Assembly: GCA_025094145.1 (NCBI GenBank)
Contig: JALLLS010000180.1
Location: 1-14,807, forward strand
Length of the DNA stretch: 14,807 nucleotides
Source of the DNA: Spinellus fusiger
Taxonomy: Eukaryota; Mucoromycota; Mucoromycetes; Mucorales; Phycomycetaceae
Direction of reading: 5' to 3'
Made by a program: the position numbers and the translations under genes. Below, piece by piece: positions 1 through 10,497 of the stretch (position 1 is its first letter; each line of letters opens with the position of its first letter). A model generated the notes under the pieces. That model was not told the DNA's origin. It did not search any database and saw nothing but the letters and a program-made list of their open reading frames with translations.

Positions 1-1635
1 TGCCTTCTGACTGAGCAGCAGCCGTACGCTTCTCAAATCGAACAGTACCATCAGCCACTGCCTTATGGAATTCATTCAATGAACGACATCCAATGTCCTG
101 AAGAGAGTGCTGGACACCCGTGTGGAGGTAAGAAAGGAACTTGCGGACAGAACCCTTGTCGACTACATTACCCACCACACCCTGGGCCACCTTGACGGTA
201 TCTCCCTCAGAAAGTAACGCTTAGTGCAGCATTGCCATCTTTACCACTTGTGTTGCTCATGGCATCAATGGATCCCATACCACGGTAACGCTTCAAACGC
301 TGTCCTTCACGGTAAAAGTACTCTCCGGGGTTTCAGTAGTACCAGCCAACAAACCACCCATCATCACAGCAGAAGCACCAAGAGCAGTGGCCTTCATAAT
401 ATGACCCACATTACCAATACCACCATCAGCAATGGTAGGAACACCGAACTTGGCAGCAAATTCAGACACACGGTAAACAGCTGTGGCTTGGGGACGACCA
501 CAGGCCATGACTTCCTGGGTGATGCAGATAGAGCCAGAACCCATACCAATACGAAGACCATCCGCACCAGCAGCAATGAGACTGGCAGCTTGTTCACGGG
601 TCACCACATTACCAGCAATGACTTCGAGGTTAGCATATGTCTGCTTAATCCACTGAATCATCTCAATCTGGTAGATGGAGTTGCCCTGGGAGGAGTCAAG
701 CACCACTACATCAAGACCAGCCTCCACCAACAAACGAAGACGGTCCTTGTCGTCGGGACGAGTGCCAATGGCTGCACCCACCAACAGCTGCTTGGAGTCA
801 GGGGCCTTGGAAGCAAGAGGATAGCTCTGGTTCTTCAGCAAGTCGGATCTGGCCAATAAGGAGACAAGATTGCCCTCACTATCAACAATAGGCAGCTTGC
901 CCTTCTTGGAGGAACTCAGAATCTCATTGGCCTCGGTCAGCGTCACACCCTTCTTAGCCACCACCAGATCTGTTGTCATGATCTCACTGAGAGGAGAGGC
1001 GTCATCGGTGTGGAATTGGAAGTCACGTGCAGTCACAATACCAATTAACTTGCCATGCATCTTTCCTGTTTCGGTCACGGGAATACCACAGAAGCCAAAC
1101 TTCTCTTTAATGGCCTTGACATCAGAGACAGTGTGGGTGGGAGAAAGAACAACAGGATCGACAATGAATCCGTTTTCGAACTTTTTTACTTTACGGACCA
1201 TGTTGGCTTGTTCTTCAGGACTGCAGTTATGGTGAATAATACCAATACCACCCAATAACTAAGAGAATAGAGTAGAATAGAATAGAGTAGAATGAATGAA
1301 TGAATGAATATTTTCTTCTTCTCTGATCTTATCCTTCTATCTATCTGTGTTGTAATTCCACTTACAGCCATAGAGATTGCCATATCCGTCTCTGTCACAG
1401 TATCCATAGGAGAAGAGATAAAGGGAGTCTTGAGGGTGATCTTCTTGGTAATCTTGCTCTCAAGAATGGTTTTATCAGCAGAAAAGTCAATGTAGCCAGG
1501 CAAGATCAAAAAGTCATTGTAGGTAAGACCACCACTCCACTGCTCATCCAGCAGAGATTCCACAGAGAGGCCATCAGGACGACCGTAGGATTTAAGGACT
1601 TCCTGAGTCTGGGTGATATCAAGTACGTGGGTCAT
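1..1635 (-). CDS. IMPDH: IMP dehydrogenase (3' end cut by window edge; three apparent frameshifts)
   Basis: Catalyses NAD-dependent oxidation of IMP to XMP, the committed step of guanine nucleotide synthesis; a cytosolic tetramer. Exon 1 is 1635-1366 (90 codons, begins [11 protein letters not shown]); the intron is 1365-1259 (107 nt, GTAAG...TTAG); exon 2 runs from 1258 to the edge. The join restores the family signature [18 protein letters not shown]-pair region lies at about residues 115-240. The active-site loop [10 protein letters not shown] places the catalytic Cys near residue 335, followed by the GRPQATAVY and ADGGI motifs. The frame breaks near 325-330, where a residue of the [10 protein letters not shown] motif is lost, and again near 220-227 and 206-215. 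In the shifted frames, conserved family sequence ([36 protein letters not shown]) continues to base 1. Each break is explained by one missing base, mostly in short runs. About a dozen C-terminal residues lie outside the window. Identification is very secure; functional integrity is uncertain. Confidence 0.95.
1259..1365 (-). other. IMPDH intron with tetranucleotide/pentanucleotide microsatellite
   Basis: The only intron in the visible IMPDH gene. On the sense strand it starts GTAAGTGG and ends TCTCTTAG. It is phase 0, between the GCT (Ala) and TTA (Leu) codons. Its 3' half holds a CATT tandem and repeated TCTAC/TCTAT blocks (plus strand about 1266-1309), which also serve as its pyrimidine-rich acceptor tract. 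Confidence 0.9.
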
Positions 1636-1900
1636 TTTTCTTCTTCTTTAGAAAGTAAAGAGTGGATTTATTGTGAATGCAGTAAATTGAATGACTTGTA
1701 AGGAAATAATAAGAATAAGAATAAGAATAAATGCAGAATAAAAAGTACGGTTTTCGACCAGTGGGAGGATAACCCCCCCTTCTTAACGAAGCACAAAGAC
1801 CTCTTATATTTATACTTTTCTGTCGGTGAGGGACGTCACATCGCATGGGACTGCGGTGAACGGAGATGGGAAGCAACAAGATTGAATCAGGCAATCCGCC
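1636..1900 (-). promoter_or_regulatory. IMPDH promoter and leader with TATA box
   Basis: On the minus strand a clear TATAAATA lies at 1814-1807, about 170 nt upstream of the IMPDH ATG. Transcription would start about 30 nt further on, giving a leader of roughly 140 nt. I see no ATG between the TATA box and the start codon. The leader contains a hexameric TTATTC/AATAAG tandem (plus strand about 1705-1730) and a run of seven C/G near 1772-1778. The 276-base open frame over this region starts upstream of the TATA box and is not considered a gene. Confidence 0.55.
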
Positions 1901-1959
1901 TATTAAGATGAGCCAATGAAAAACTTTTCCATGAATGACTATTATTATTATTTCCGGAG

Positions 1960-2423
1960 GTCATGTGAGGAATGTCGTCACACTTGCCACAAAATCCCAC
2001 TCGGAAGGAGGGAAAGCTTCTTTTCCTTGTACACGTTTTTGATCTTAGGTTGAGTTATTTGCAGTTGGATTTCTCACGGTAACATGGTTCTGTCTTGTGG
2101 GCCAGTCTATCTTCTGCAAGGTTATCATGCCTCCCTTGTGTATGCTATGGGGTGCAGTGTGTACCACGGTAGAATTCTCTGGCTATAGACATATATTAGT
2201 GTTTATGTGGGAATACAGACAGCAAATAACAGTGATGATAAAATAGTCTATTGACATATAACTGTGGAAATAATGGACTGCTTTGAGTAAATATTGGGAT
2301 AATATTGAGAATATGATGATTATTCAGGTACTTCTGACTTTCTTGTATAAGAAAGGTGTGAAGTCAACGCTTTTGCACACTGAGGAAAACAATCTGATTC
2401 TTTTGTTATTATTGAGATATTGA
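1960..2423. other. Intergenic, no gene seen
   Basis: AT-rich sequence between the IMPDH promoter and the minisatellite. I see no plausible open frame, splice-joined family motif or tRNA B-box in it. Confidence 0.5.
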
Positions 2424-2753
2424 AATAGATAGATTATGATAATAGATAGATTATGATGATAATAGATAGATTATGATAATAGATAGATTATGATAATAGA
2501 TAGATTATGATAATAGATAGATTATGATAATAGATAGATTATGATAATAGATAGATTATGATAATAGATAGATTATGATAATAGATAGATTATGATAATA
2601 GATAGATTATGATAATAGATAGATTATGATAATAGATAGATTATGATAATAGATAGATTATGATAATAGATAGATTATGATAATAGATAGATTATGATAA
2701 TAGATAGATTATGATAATAGATAGATTATGATAATAGATAGATTATGATAATA
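2424..2753. repeat. 17-bp minisatellite, 19 copies
   Basis: The unit GATTATGATAATAGATA is repeated head to tail. The GATTATG core occurs 19 times, at 2432, 2449, 2469 and then every 17 bases to 2741. The spacing is exactly 17 everywhere except between copies 2 and 3, where an extra GAT makes it 20. Copies 3 to 19 look identical by eye. The period is not a multiple of three and no gene covers it, so it is non-coding. There are no unique spacers, so it is not a CRISPR array. Confidence 0.97.
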
Positions 2754-2941
2754 ATATTAGGAGAAATTCAAACTTATTCTTCACGTACATGGATCATGAC
2801 ACCAAACCCATCTCTACACTCTATTTTAACTTCTACACCCCTCTCTGTCTCCCTATCACTATAAAAGTAACATGGTTGTGGGATCCCTTCATGTGAATGG
2901 GTGTGGCTGGTGTTCTTGAGGGACAGAAGAGAGAACCATGA

Positions 2942-2986
2942 GCAAGACATGGCTGCAAGACACTGGTCTATCTGGCCATGTCTTGC
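2942..2986. repeat. Perfect 12-bp inverted repeat (hairpin), 21-nt loop
   Basis: GCAAGACATGGC at 2942-2953 is the exact reverse complement of GCCATGTCTTGC at 2975-2986. The loop repeats part of the left arm (GCAAGACA again at 2955). It lies about 0.9 kb upstream of the kinase start codon. No function is known. Confidence 0.85.
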
Positions 2987-3011
2987 AATGGGTGTCCTGC
3001 AATGGGTGTAT
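2984..3011. repeat. 14-bp direct repeat, two copies
   Basis: TGCAATGGGTGT occurs at 2984-2995 and again at 2998-3009, with period 14. The first copy overlaps the right arm of the hairpin at 2942-2986. A third AATGGGTGT lies about 90 bases upstream, near 2897. Confidence 0.8.
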
Positions 3012-3465
3012 CTAATTTAAGGCTTTGATCATCCAATGAAAGGAGAGAACATAGTGTAGTAATATCCCATTCACTTCTCCATTAGCTGTGAGAAGGAAAA
3101 GAAGAAAGAGCAGTGGATCCTCTTATTTATTGACATTGGAAATAGGAGAGGAGAGCAAGGGATCCCCTTTTCCTTCCTTCTTTCTATGGATCAGAACTCA
3201 GCCTAACTACCCATGGCCTTGTTGTATTCATGCATTCGTGTTGGTAAAGGCAGTTGAACATAGAGTCTATAGGTAGGCATAGAAAGAGCACTGCCATCTG
3301 TGTTGGGTATCTGCAGGTATTGATGCACTGGAAGAAGTGCAATAGATAAACACATACAGACAGATGCACCTCTTTACTGCTTATATCTCAGATCCAGTAC
3401 TGCCTATACGCATGGGTGTGGTCTTCTTTGTCTCTCTAATGCTATCTCATCTATGATCCAAAGAT
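3012..3465. other. Intergenic, no gene seen
   Basis: Upstream flank of the kinase gene. The short open frames here (about 60 codons) have no recognisable motif and no splice partners that extend them. Confidence 0.45.
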
Positions 3466-3642
3466 CTTCTGCTGCTGCTGCTTCTCCTCCTCCTCCTCCT
3501 CCTCTCAATCTCAATCTCTCTCTCAATCTCTTTCTCTTTCTCTCTCTCAATCTCTTGCCCCTCTTCACCTCCTCACCTCCTTTCCCTTCCCAGCCCCCCT
3601 TTCTCCTCTTCTCTTTTCTCTTTTCTTTCTGCTCCTCCTCTC
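3466..3642 (+). repeat. Long pyrimidine tract (CTG/CTC/TCTC microsatellites)
   Basis: Nearly all C and T on the plus strand for about 175 bases: CTG triplets, then CTC triplets, then CT dinucleotide blocks interrupted by AAT (TCTCTCTCAATCTCT occurs twice). It lies 250-425 bases upstream of the kinase ATG. Such tracts are common near fungal promoters and can form triplex DNA. The 76-codon open frame across it is low-complexity and is not considered a gene. Confidence 0.75.
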
Positions 3643-3779
3643 CAACACATCTCTATTACAACTCTCCAGTATGCATTGAGTAGTAGCAGCAGAGATGGAC
3701 TCACTCTTTAGCATAAAGAACTTGTAGGGAACACGTGTCCCAAAGAAAGAAAAAAAAGTTGGCTCGTGCTGACAGGCAC

Positions 3780-3889
3780 TTTTTGTTCATAGACCCATCT
3801 CCTTTACCCTTCTTCCCCTTTCTTTCTTTGTCTCTTTTTCTTAAATACAGTCTATTCTCTTCTTTATTCTCTATTCTTCTCTTCCTACT
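3780..3889 (+). promoter_or_regulatory. CT-rich leader of the kinase gene
   Basis: A second pyrimidine-rich stretch runs directly into the kinase start codon at 3890, and an in-frame stop at 3842-3844 closes the frame upstream. This fits a fungal core promoter or 5' leader; no convincing TATA box was seen. Confidence 0.35.
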
Positions 3890-5388
<1,499 letters not shown>

Positions 5389-5660
5389 ACTCACCCTTAC
5401 AACGCACTAGAAACTCCTTCTTGCCTCCAACTTCTTTATTTGTTTTGTTTTTTGTTTTGTTTTGTTTTTTGTTTTGTTTTTTGTTTTTTGTTTTGTTGCA
5501 TTTACTGCCTTTTTATTATTATTTTGTTCCTATGCTATTTATTGAACGGACTCTATTCTCTCCTTTCTCCTTGTTATCATTGTATGACATTGAGTCTTTT
5601 TTGTCATTGCATTACTATTAATAAGGCCCTGTAAGGTATTCTTATATACACGCTGTCATT
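5389..5660 (+). other. Kinase 3' flank with T(4-6)G repeat tract
   Basis: Downstream of the kinase stop, 5434-5497 is almost entirely T runs of four to six separated by single G. The rest is AT-rich. The open frames of about 65 codons here translate to Phe/Cys-rich low-complexity sequence and are artefacts. The tract is probably part of the 3'UTR or termination region. Confidence 0.7.
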
Positions 5661-5750
5661 GGTCTTTAATGATCTTTAATGCTATTTAATGATCTTTAAT
5701 GATCTCTAATGATTTTTAATGTTGTTTATTGATCTTTAATGATCTCTATA
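5661..5750 (+). repeat. 10-bp tandem repeat, nine degenerate copies in exact register
   Basis: Nine consecutive 10-mers of consensus GATCTTTAAT with no insertions or deletions; four of the nine differ from the consensus by at most one base outside the T-rich core. The array ends against TATAAATA at 5747-5754. A 16-18 base element, TCTATAAATACTCTGAT, is repeated as TCTATAGATACTCTGAT near 5791. Confidence 0.85.
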
Positions 5751-5977
5751 AATACTCTGATCTTTACTTTTCTTTTTTCTTTTTTTCTTCTATAGATACT
5801 CTGATATGACGAATAAACACATTTTATTTTCTATTCAACTGTCCATAACAAGGAGTGTTCCTGTAGGAAACTTGGAAAAAGAAAAAGTGTCGTTTTGTGT
5901 CTTTGATGACGCATCTTTGAGTTACCAGGCCGGGTCTATTCTTCCTTATTTCCCATGAACAAGGGAAAACTGAGTCA
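5747..5977 (+). promoter_or_regulatory. Possible promoter of the BAR-SH3 gene
   Basis: TATAAATA lies at 5747-5754, about 270 bases upstream of the BAR-SH3 ATG. A TGAGTCA (Gcn4/AP-1-type bZIP core) lies at 5971-5977, 47 bases before it. An AATAAA at about 5813 could instead end the kinase transcript, so the boundary between kinase 3'UTR and BAR promoter is unclear. Confidence 0.3.
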
Positions 5978-6023
5978 CCAGAAAACCATCACTTTGCTCT
6001 TTTCTCTTTTTCTTGGTGTGCCC

Positions 6024-7605
6024 ATGAGTTGGTAAGAAAGGTGTGCTGTGGTGTGGTGTGGTGTGCTCACTCTATCCACTATTCTATATAAATAAAAGGA
6101 AAGGCGTCACAAAAGCACTCTCTCGGCTCCCTTATCAACTCTCCAATAGTAAAAAGGATGAGGGTATAGCTGTTTCTCTTTCTTTCTTTGTGTTGAGTAA
6201 TAATGCGACTGACCTTAACTTTATAGGGACCGTAGATAAGGATTTTAACGGCTTGGAAGCCAGATTTACAGCAAAGACAAAAGAGATGGAGGCATTTATC
6301 TCCCATGTGAAGGAATTCAGGAACAGTCTATCAAGTAAATGGGGGTGGCAGGTGTCTATTTATTCCTTACATTAGAAGATGTTTATATCTTATAAAGGTA
6401 TCCTTCTCAAGCAGTCTTCTACTCTCCATTCTTATAATAGATATGTTGAATGACCAGCAAGCGTGTGCTACTCTGCTGGTGGGCCTATTTGAGCTTTTGA
6501 CAGGTTCTCTGTTGACGGAAAACGGAATCCATTCCACCCAATCCAATCCTACTTCCGTTTCTCTTCTCCGGGCAGTGCATGATTATGCTACAGCCATGGA
6601 ATACTGTCGAGAAGAGATATTACAGGAACTTGTAAGGAGATAAACTTGTGCTGTGCATTTATCCAGAGAGACTATAGGATATTCTTGATCACACAATTAT
6701 CCAGCCTACAGAGCAGGCGGTAGTGCATACAAAGACAATTCAAAAGACAATTGTAAAAAGGCAGCACAAATTATTGGATTTTGACCGATTTAAGCTTTCT
6801 CACCAAAAGTATGCTGCAATTGCTGATAAAAGTCCTAGTGAGGAGAAACACATGTGTAAGCTAGAGACTCAGCTCGAGACAGCAACGCATGACTATCACT
6901 ATTTGAACGATATCCTTATACGAGAATTGGGTGGGTTCCTGTACCTCTCCTCAGAATTGATTCGCTCCCTTCATATTTCCTTTTATTCTCTTCAATGCAG
7001 AATGATGGGGGGGCTGTATGGTCGTATTCACCAAGTCACAGAAGCCTATCTTACTGTACTGCCTACCTATCAGCAATCAATTGTGGCAGGCTATCAATGG
7101 AGGATAGATCAGCAGTCTGTAGAGCAGTCAATACGATGCCTTAGTCTCTTCCAGAAAGAAAGTAGTGCTTGTAAGTAGAGAAGAGGATATGCTATAGACT
7201 GACTGCTTATTTATATATTTATAAGCAAGGAATGTTCGCTCTGATAAAGAGACACTACAGCCAACAACACCCTCTGTACGATCAGCCCATTCTCGCCCAC
7301 CACCACCCAAACCAAGACTTAAACCTTCTGTTCAATATGCAATTGCTCTTTATGATTTGGAGGCTCAACAACAAGGAGATTTGACATTGTGCAAGAATGA
7401 CCGTATTGAGATTATAGAAAAGACACCAGACACAATGGGTTGGTGGAAGGGTCGCTTAGGAAATGATGTGGGGATGTTTCCAGGTAATAGCAATAGAAAC
7501 AGAATTCTTTCTTTTAAGGCTATAAAAAAGAAAGGAAAGAGAATAGGTGTATTCACCTTTACTAATACACAATGGTATCTAGGCAACTATGTAACACTAG
7601 AATAG
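6024..7605 (+). CDS. RVS167: BAR-domain and SH3 protein (amphiphysin/Rvs167/Hob1 type), 381 aa, seven exons
   Basis: Exons: 6024-6031, 6099-6163, 6227-6334, 6441-6631, 6678-7170, 7226-7483 and 7583-7605. The first coding exon gives only MSW, splicing to KGVTKALSRLP, the conserved amphipathic start of fungal amphiphysins. The BAR domain spans about residues 5-245, with RQHKLLDFDRF and SFYSLQ matching family helices. A Pro/Arg linker (RPPPPKPR, about 312-319) precedes a C-terminal SH3 at about 325-381, with ALYDL, a WW pair at 361-362 and FPGNYV. The family binds and tubulates membranes and links actin to endocytic scission through SH3-proline contacts. At 381 residues it is shorter than yeast Rvs167 because the Gly/Pro/Ala-rich middle is nearly absent. 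Introns 6164-6226 (63 nt) and 7484-7582 (99 nt) are multiples of three without in-frame stops. All joins keep frame, so identification is strong; splice sites are inferred. Confidence 0.93.
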
Positions 7606-8192
7606 ATTACTCTACCTTTTTATCGCCATGACAACAAAAAGAGTGCTTTTATTGAATTGTGGTGCAAACAAATACACTGCAAAACACACATTACACTACC
7701 CACAACACTACCTTTTTGAAATAGCTCCTAATGAAGGATAATCACTTTCAATCACTTCCAATCACTGCAATGGCTTATAATAAAGATATCTTATGATAAC
7801 TGTGCTTTCTTTTTTAGGTAGCTTATTGAGAAAAGGTCTGTATTTCACAGTGGCACTTTGCTGAATGGAGCAGCGCTTACTAGAAATATACAAATAACTG
7901 ATATTGGCAAGAGTCCGCTTCATTGCATCATTTGTTACTTGTTCACTATCCGAAAGACAGCTCTACTCTTAACAAAAGAACGAAAGAAATAATGCACGAT
8001 ATTAGATCTCCACAGAAAAGAAACGATCATCGCTTCATTTTATTGAAAGCAGGCCCTATCCTGCCTTGGTAAGTCTCCGCTTGTGCACCCATTCAGAACA
8101 TCATCTTGATCAAAACATTTTTATGTCTTTGCTCTTAACCTGCTTATTCTTCTTTCTTTCCATTTTCGCACTTTTAAGTTTACCATCACACT
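7606..8192. other. Intergenic between BAR-SH3 and methyltransferase genes
   Basis: Holds the BAR-SH3 3' flank and the methyltransferase promoter. A short array of three 10-mers (AATCACTTTC, AATCACTTCC, AATCACTGCA) lies at 7740-7769, and an AATAAA-like TAATAAAG lies near 7779. The last 100 bases before the ATG are pyrimidine-rich. No gene or convincing TATA box seen. Confidence 0.5.
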
Positions 8193-9459
8193 ATGGGAAA
8201 CCAGGCTAGCCGAATCATTGATAAAAGTAGAGACAAGAAGAAAAGACCAGAGAGAAGACGTCGAAGCACAATTACAATGGGCTCAGGACCCTCTTCCTCC
8301 AACAACTCACACTCCTCTCATGGTAACTTTGACTGGCTAAGCAACAATCAGCCTGCACCTTCCAATGACTATGGATCCAACACAACACCAAAGAAACCAG
8401 CCTTATCTATGGCTATGCTTCATCCTCCCATCATGTCATCCCCACATTTGACACCTCCCAATGGCAATCGTCGAAAATCTGTAACAGAATTCTTCACCCG
8501 TCGCAAACATAGTGTTCCTCGTCTCTCCACTGTGTCAGAGGCTGATGTTCGTGAATACGATCGACTGCAGAGACAGGTAAGAGAGTGGGGTTACATTTTA
8601 AAATACAAATACATCGGACAATAGTATTTATTGGCCGGGAGTTCAATTACTTATTCTATTTTGTACTTCAGCATTACCTTCTCAAAAGCGCCAGAAAGAA
8701 CAATCACTGGGCCACCATTCAGGAGACTGGTATTATCTTGGATGTAGGCACCGGGAATGGTATCTGGGCCATTGAGATGGCTTCCTTGTTTCCGAATGCC
8801 CAGGTGGTAGGGATGGACATTAAACCCCCCATGGAGCAACAAGGCAGACCAAAGAACCTACGTTTTATTGAAGGGGATATCACAAAACCCTGGCCAATGA
8901 GTGATAATTCAGTGAGCTTGTAAGAGAAAATGAATTCCAAGTCATCGGCTAAATTTATGACCTTAGTATATTCCAACGTAACATGGGGCAGCTTATCATG
9001 AAAGACCAATGGAAACATGTCCTGTCAGAAATGCAAAGAGTATTGAAGCCCAATGGTTATATTGAGTTGGTAGAACCTGATCTTTGGCACCACAACCCGG
9101 GCCCTGTTCAACAAGCTCTTGATGAGTTTATTCAAGGACAGTGTGATTCCATTGGTTATGACTTTTACTTTACACGGTTTTTACAAGAACACATGGAAGA
9201 GGCTGGATTCAAAGGAATTGACCATCGTACATTGGACATTCCATCAGGTGAATGGCCAGCAGAAGGGGAATTGAAGCAGTTTGGGTTTATCAATAAGGAA
9301 ATACAAAAGGCTTATCTGAAAAATAGTAAGACTTTGTATGTTCCTAAATGGGGCATTACACCAGAAGAATATGATCTGGCAGTGCAAGAAGTACTTGAAG
9401 AGTTTGAGGAGTATCAAGGATTTACACGCTTTAACTGCTGGATTTCACACAAAATGTGA
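8193..9459 (+). CDS. SAM-dependent class I methyltransferase with myristoylation-type N-terminus, 374 aa
   Basis: Exons: 8193-8576, 8672-8919 and 8967-9459; introns are 95 and 47 nt. The joins give REYDRLQRQ-HYLLKSA and NSVS-FIFQRNMG in frame. Residues 129-374 form a Rossmann methyltransferase: motif I ILDVGTGNG (Asp152 to Gly158), the acidic end of β2 in VVGMDI (Asp177), GDI (Asp197), then LKPNGYIELVEPDLWHHNPG, GEWP and a C-terminal FTRFNCW. This resembles the large group of LaeA/UbiE-like methyltransferases expanded in fungi; the substrate cannot be told from sequence. Residues 1-128 look disordered: MGNQASR fits the N-myristoylation rule (Gly2, Ser6), followed by Lys/Arg-rich 11-24, then Ser/Pro-rich sequence with RRRRS, RRKS and RRKHS sites. 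Membrane tethering is inferred. The ATG at 8193 is supported because it exposes the myristoylation motif. Confidence 0.92.
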
Positions 9460-9600
9460 TTACTTAGATTTTATTTTAGATTTTATTTTTCTTGTGCATA
9501 TCTTTTTGTTTTAATTTATTCAATACTCATTTTTCATCGTCAGAAATTACAATTTATTATCTATTTACTTTTTGTTTTTGTTTTTGTTTTTTACTGCTAT
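9460..9600 (+). other. Methyltransferase 3' flank with 12-bp duplicate and TTTTTG tract
   Basis: Immediately after the stop, TAGATTTTATTT is duplicated in tandem (about 9464-9487). TTTTTG is repeated three times at 6-bp period within 9569-9592, resembling the tract downstream of the kinase. It is probably 3'UTR or terminator DNA. Confidence 0.55.
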
Positions 9601-10497
9601 TCTTATTCTCACTGATACATAGTTATGTAAAAGTATTGATCAGAAGTTTCTAAAATGGGGGAAAGGGTGTAAAAACAAGGGTGCAATCAATTGTTAAGGG
9701 TAGGGAGATCTACGCTATTTTTTATTTTATTTATCTCTTAACTTGGCAATTCAGGGTAGTGTCAATGTTAGTAAATTCAATTTAGGAATACATAGGAGGT
9801 AAATATGCTTATTTCTATTGACAGTGAATTGAATCTTGGGATGAACATCTCCCTTGTTGTTCATTACGGATTTACAATAGGGGTTTTTTGTTTGTTTGTT
9901 AAAGATGCCACAGGGAGAATAAAATTTTTACAATAACACAGTTGATGAGAGATTATTTTATATTCTTACAATGTCCATCATTAAAATCACTAGGGAGAGT
10001 TCAAAAGTGCAAATTCGGTTATGAAAGTTTTAAGTTGAGATGTAAAAATATGATGTTTTTCTGGTAAAAATCAGAAATTGCCTACTAAAGAAAACACATT
10101 CACCTATCTAATCTTACACAAACATGAAGATTGTTCACAAATGATCTTTTTTCTCCATGTTATTGTATCTGGAGACCTTATTCTAGCAAGTCAGCCTCGG
10201 CAATTCATTGGAGAATAGAAAGATCGATCTTCCAACCTTTTCGTCCTACTGCTTATTTATAGTTTGATCTTACTGTACCTTGTTCTCTCTCCTCTTTTTG
10301 TACCATGACGCAAGGCTCGATCGTCAAGTGCAACAGTTCATGTACTCTTTATCACCTTAGTTTGTTCTCGCTAACCTGCTGAGACAGCGTGCCATTGTAT
10401 CACATCTACAATGTCAATCCAGAAAAGTACTTTTTAGATACTTTAAGTAAGTGGTTCTAATCTCTATTACATTCACCAGCATCTACACTTGATAGTG

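Noticed and set aside
224..859. 211-codon plus-strand open frame, and others over 870-1258
   Set aside because: Antisense to the securely identified IMPDH exons; no domain-like sequence.
1619..1894. 91-codon minus-strand frame ahead of IMPDH
   Set aside because: It begins upstream of the likely TATA box, overlaps the IMPDH start and is low in recognisable features.
2424..2753. CRISPR array
   Set aside because: Units are contiguous with no unique spacers, and the genome is eukaryotic; it is a minisatellite.
3453..3683. Small Pro/Leu/Ser/Phe-rich protein on the plus strand
   Set aside because: It is a translation of a pyrimidine microsatellite tract.
5896..5975. C/D box snoRNA (TGATGA...CTGA about 75 nt apart)
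   Set aside because: Box C lacks the leading purine, the terminal stem has a mismatch within five pairs, and no C'/D' boxes are evident.
7357..7605. SH3 extension through the last intron as the main product
   Set aside because: Splicing 7484-7582 gives the canonical FPGNYV end of the SH3; the read-through adds an unrelated basic stretch, so it is kept only as a possible isoform.
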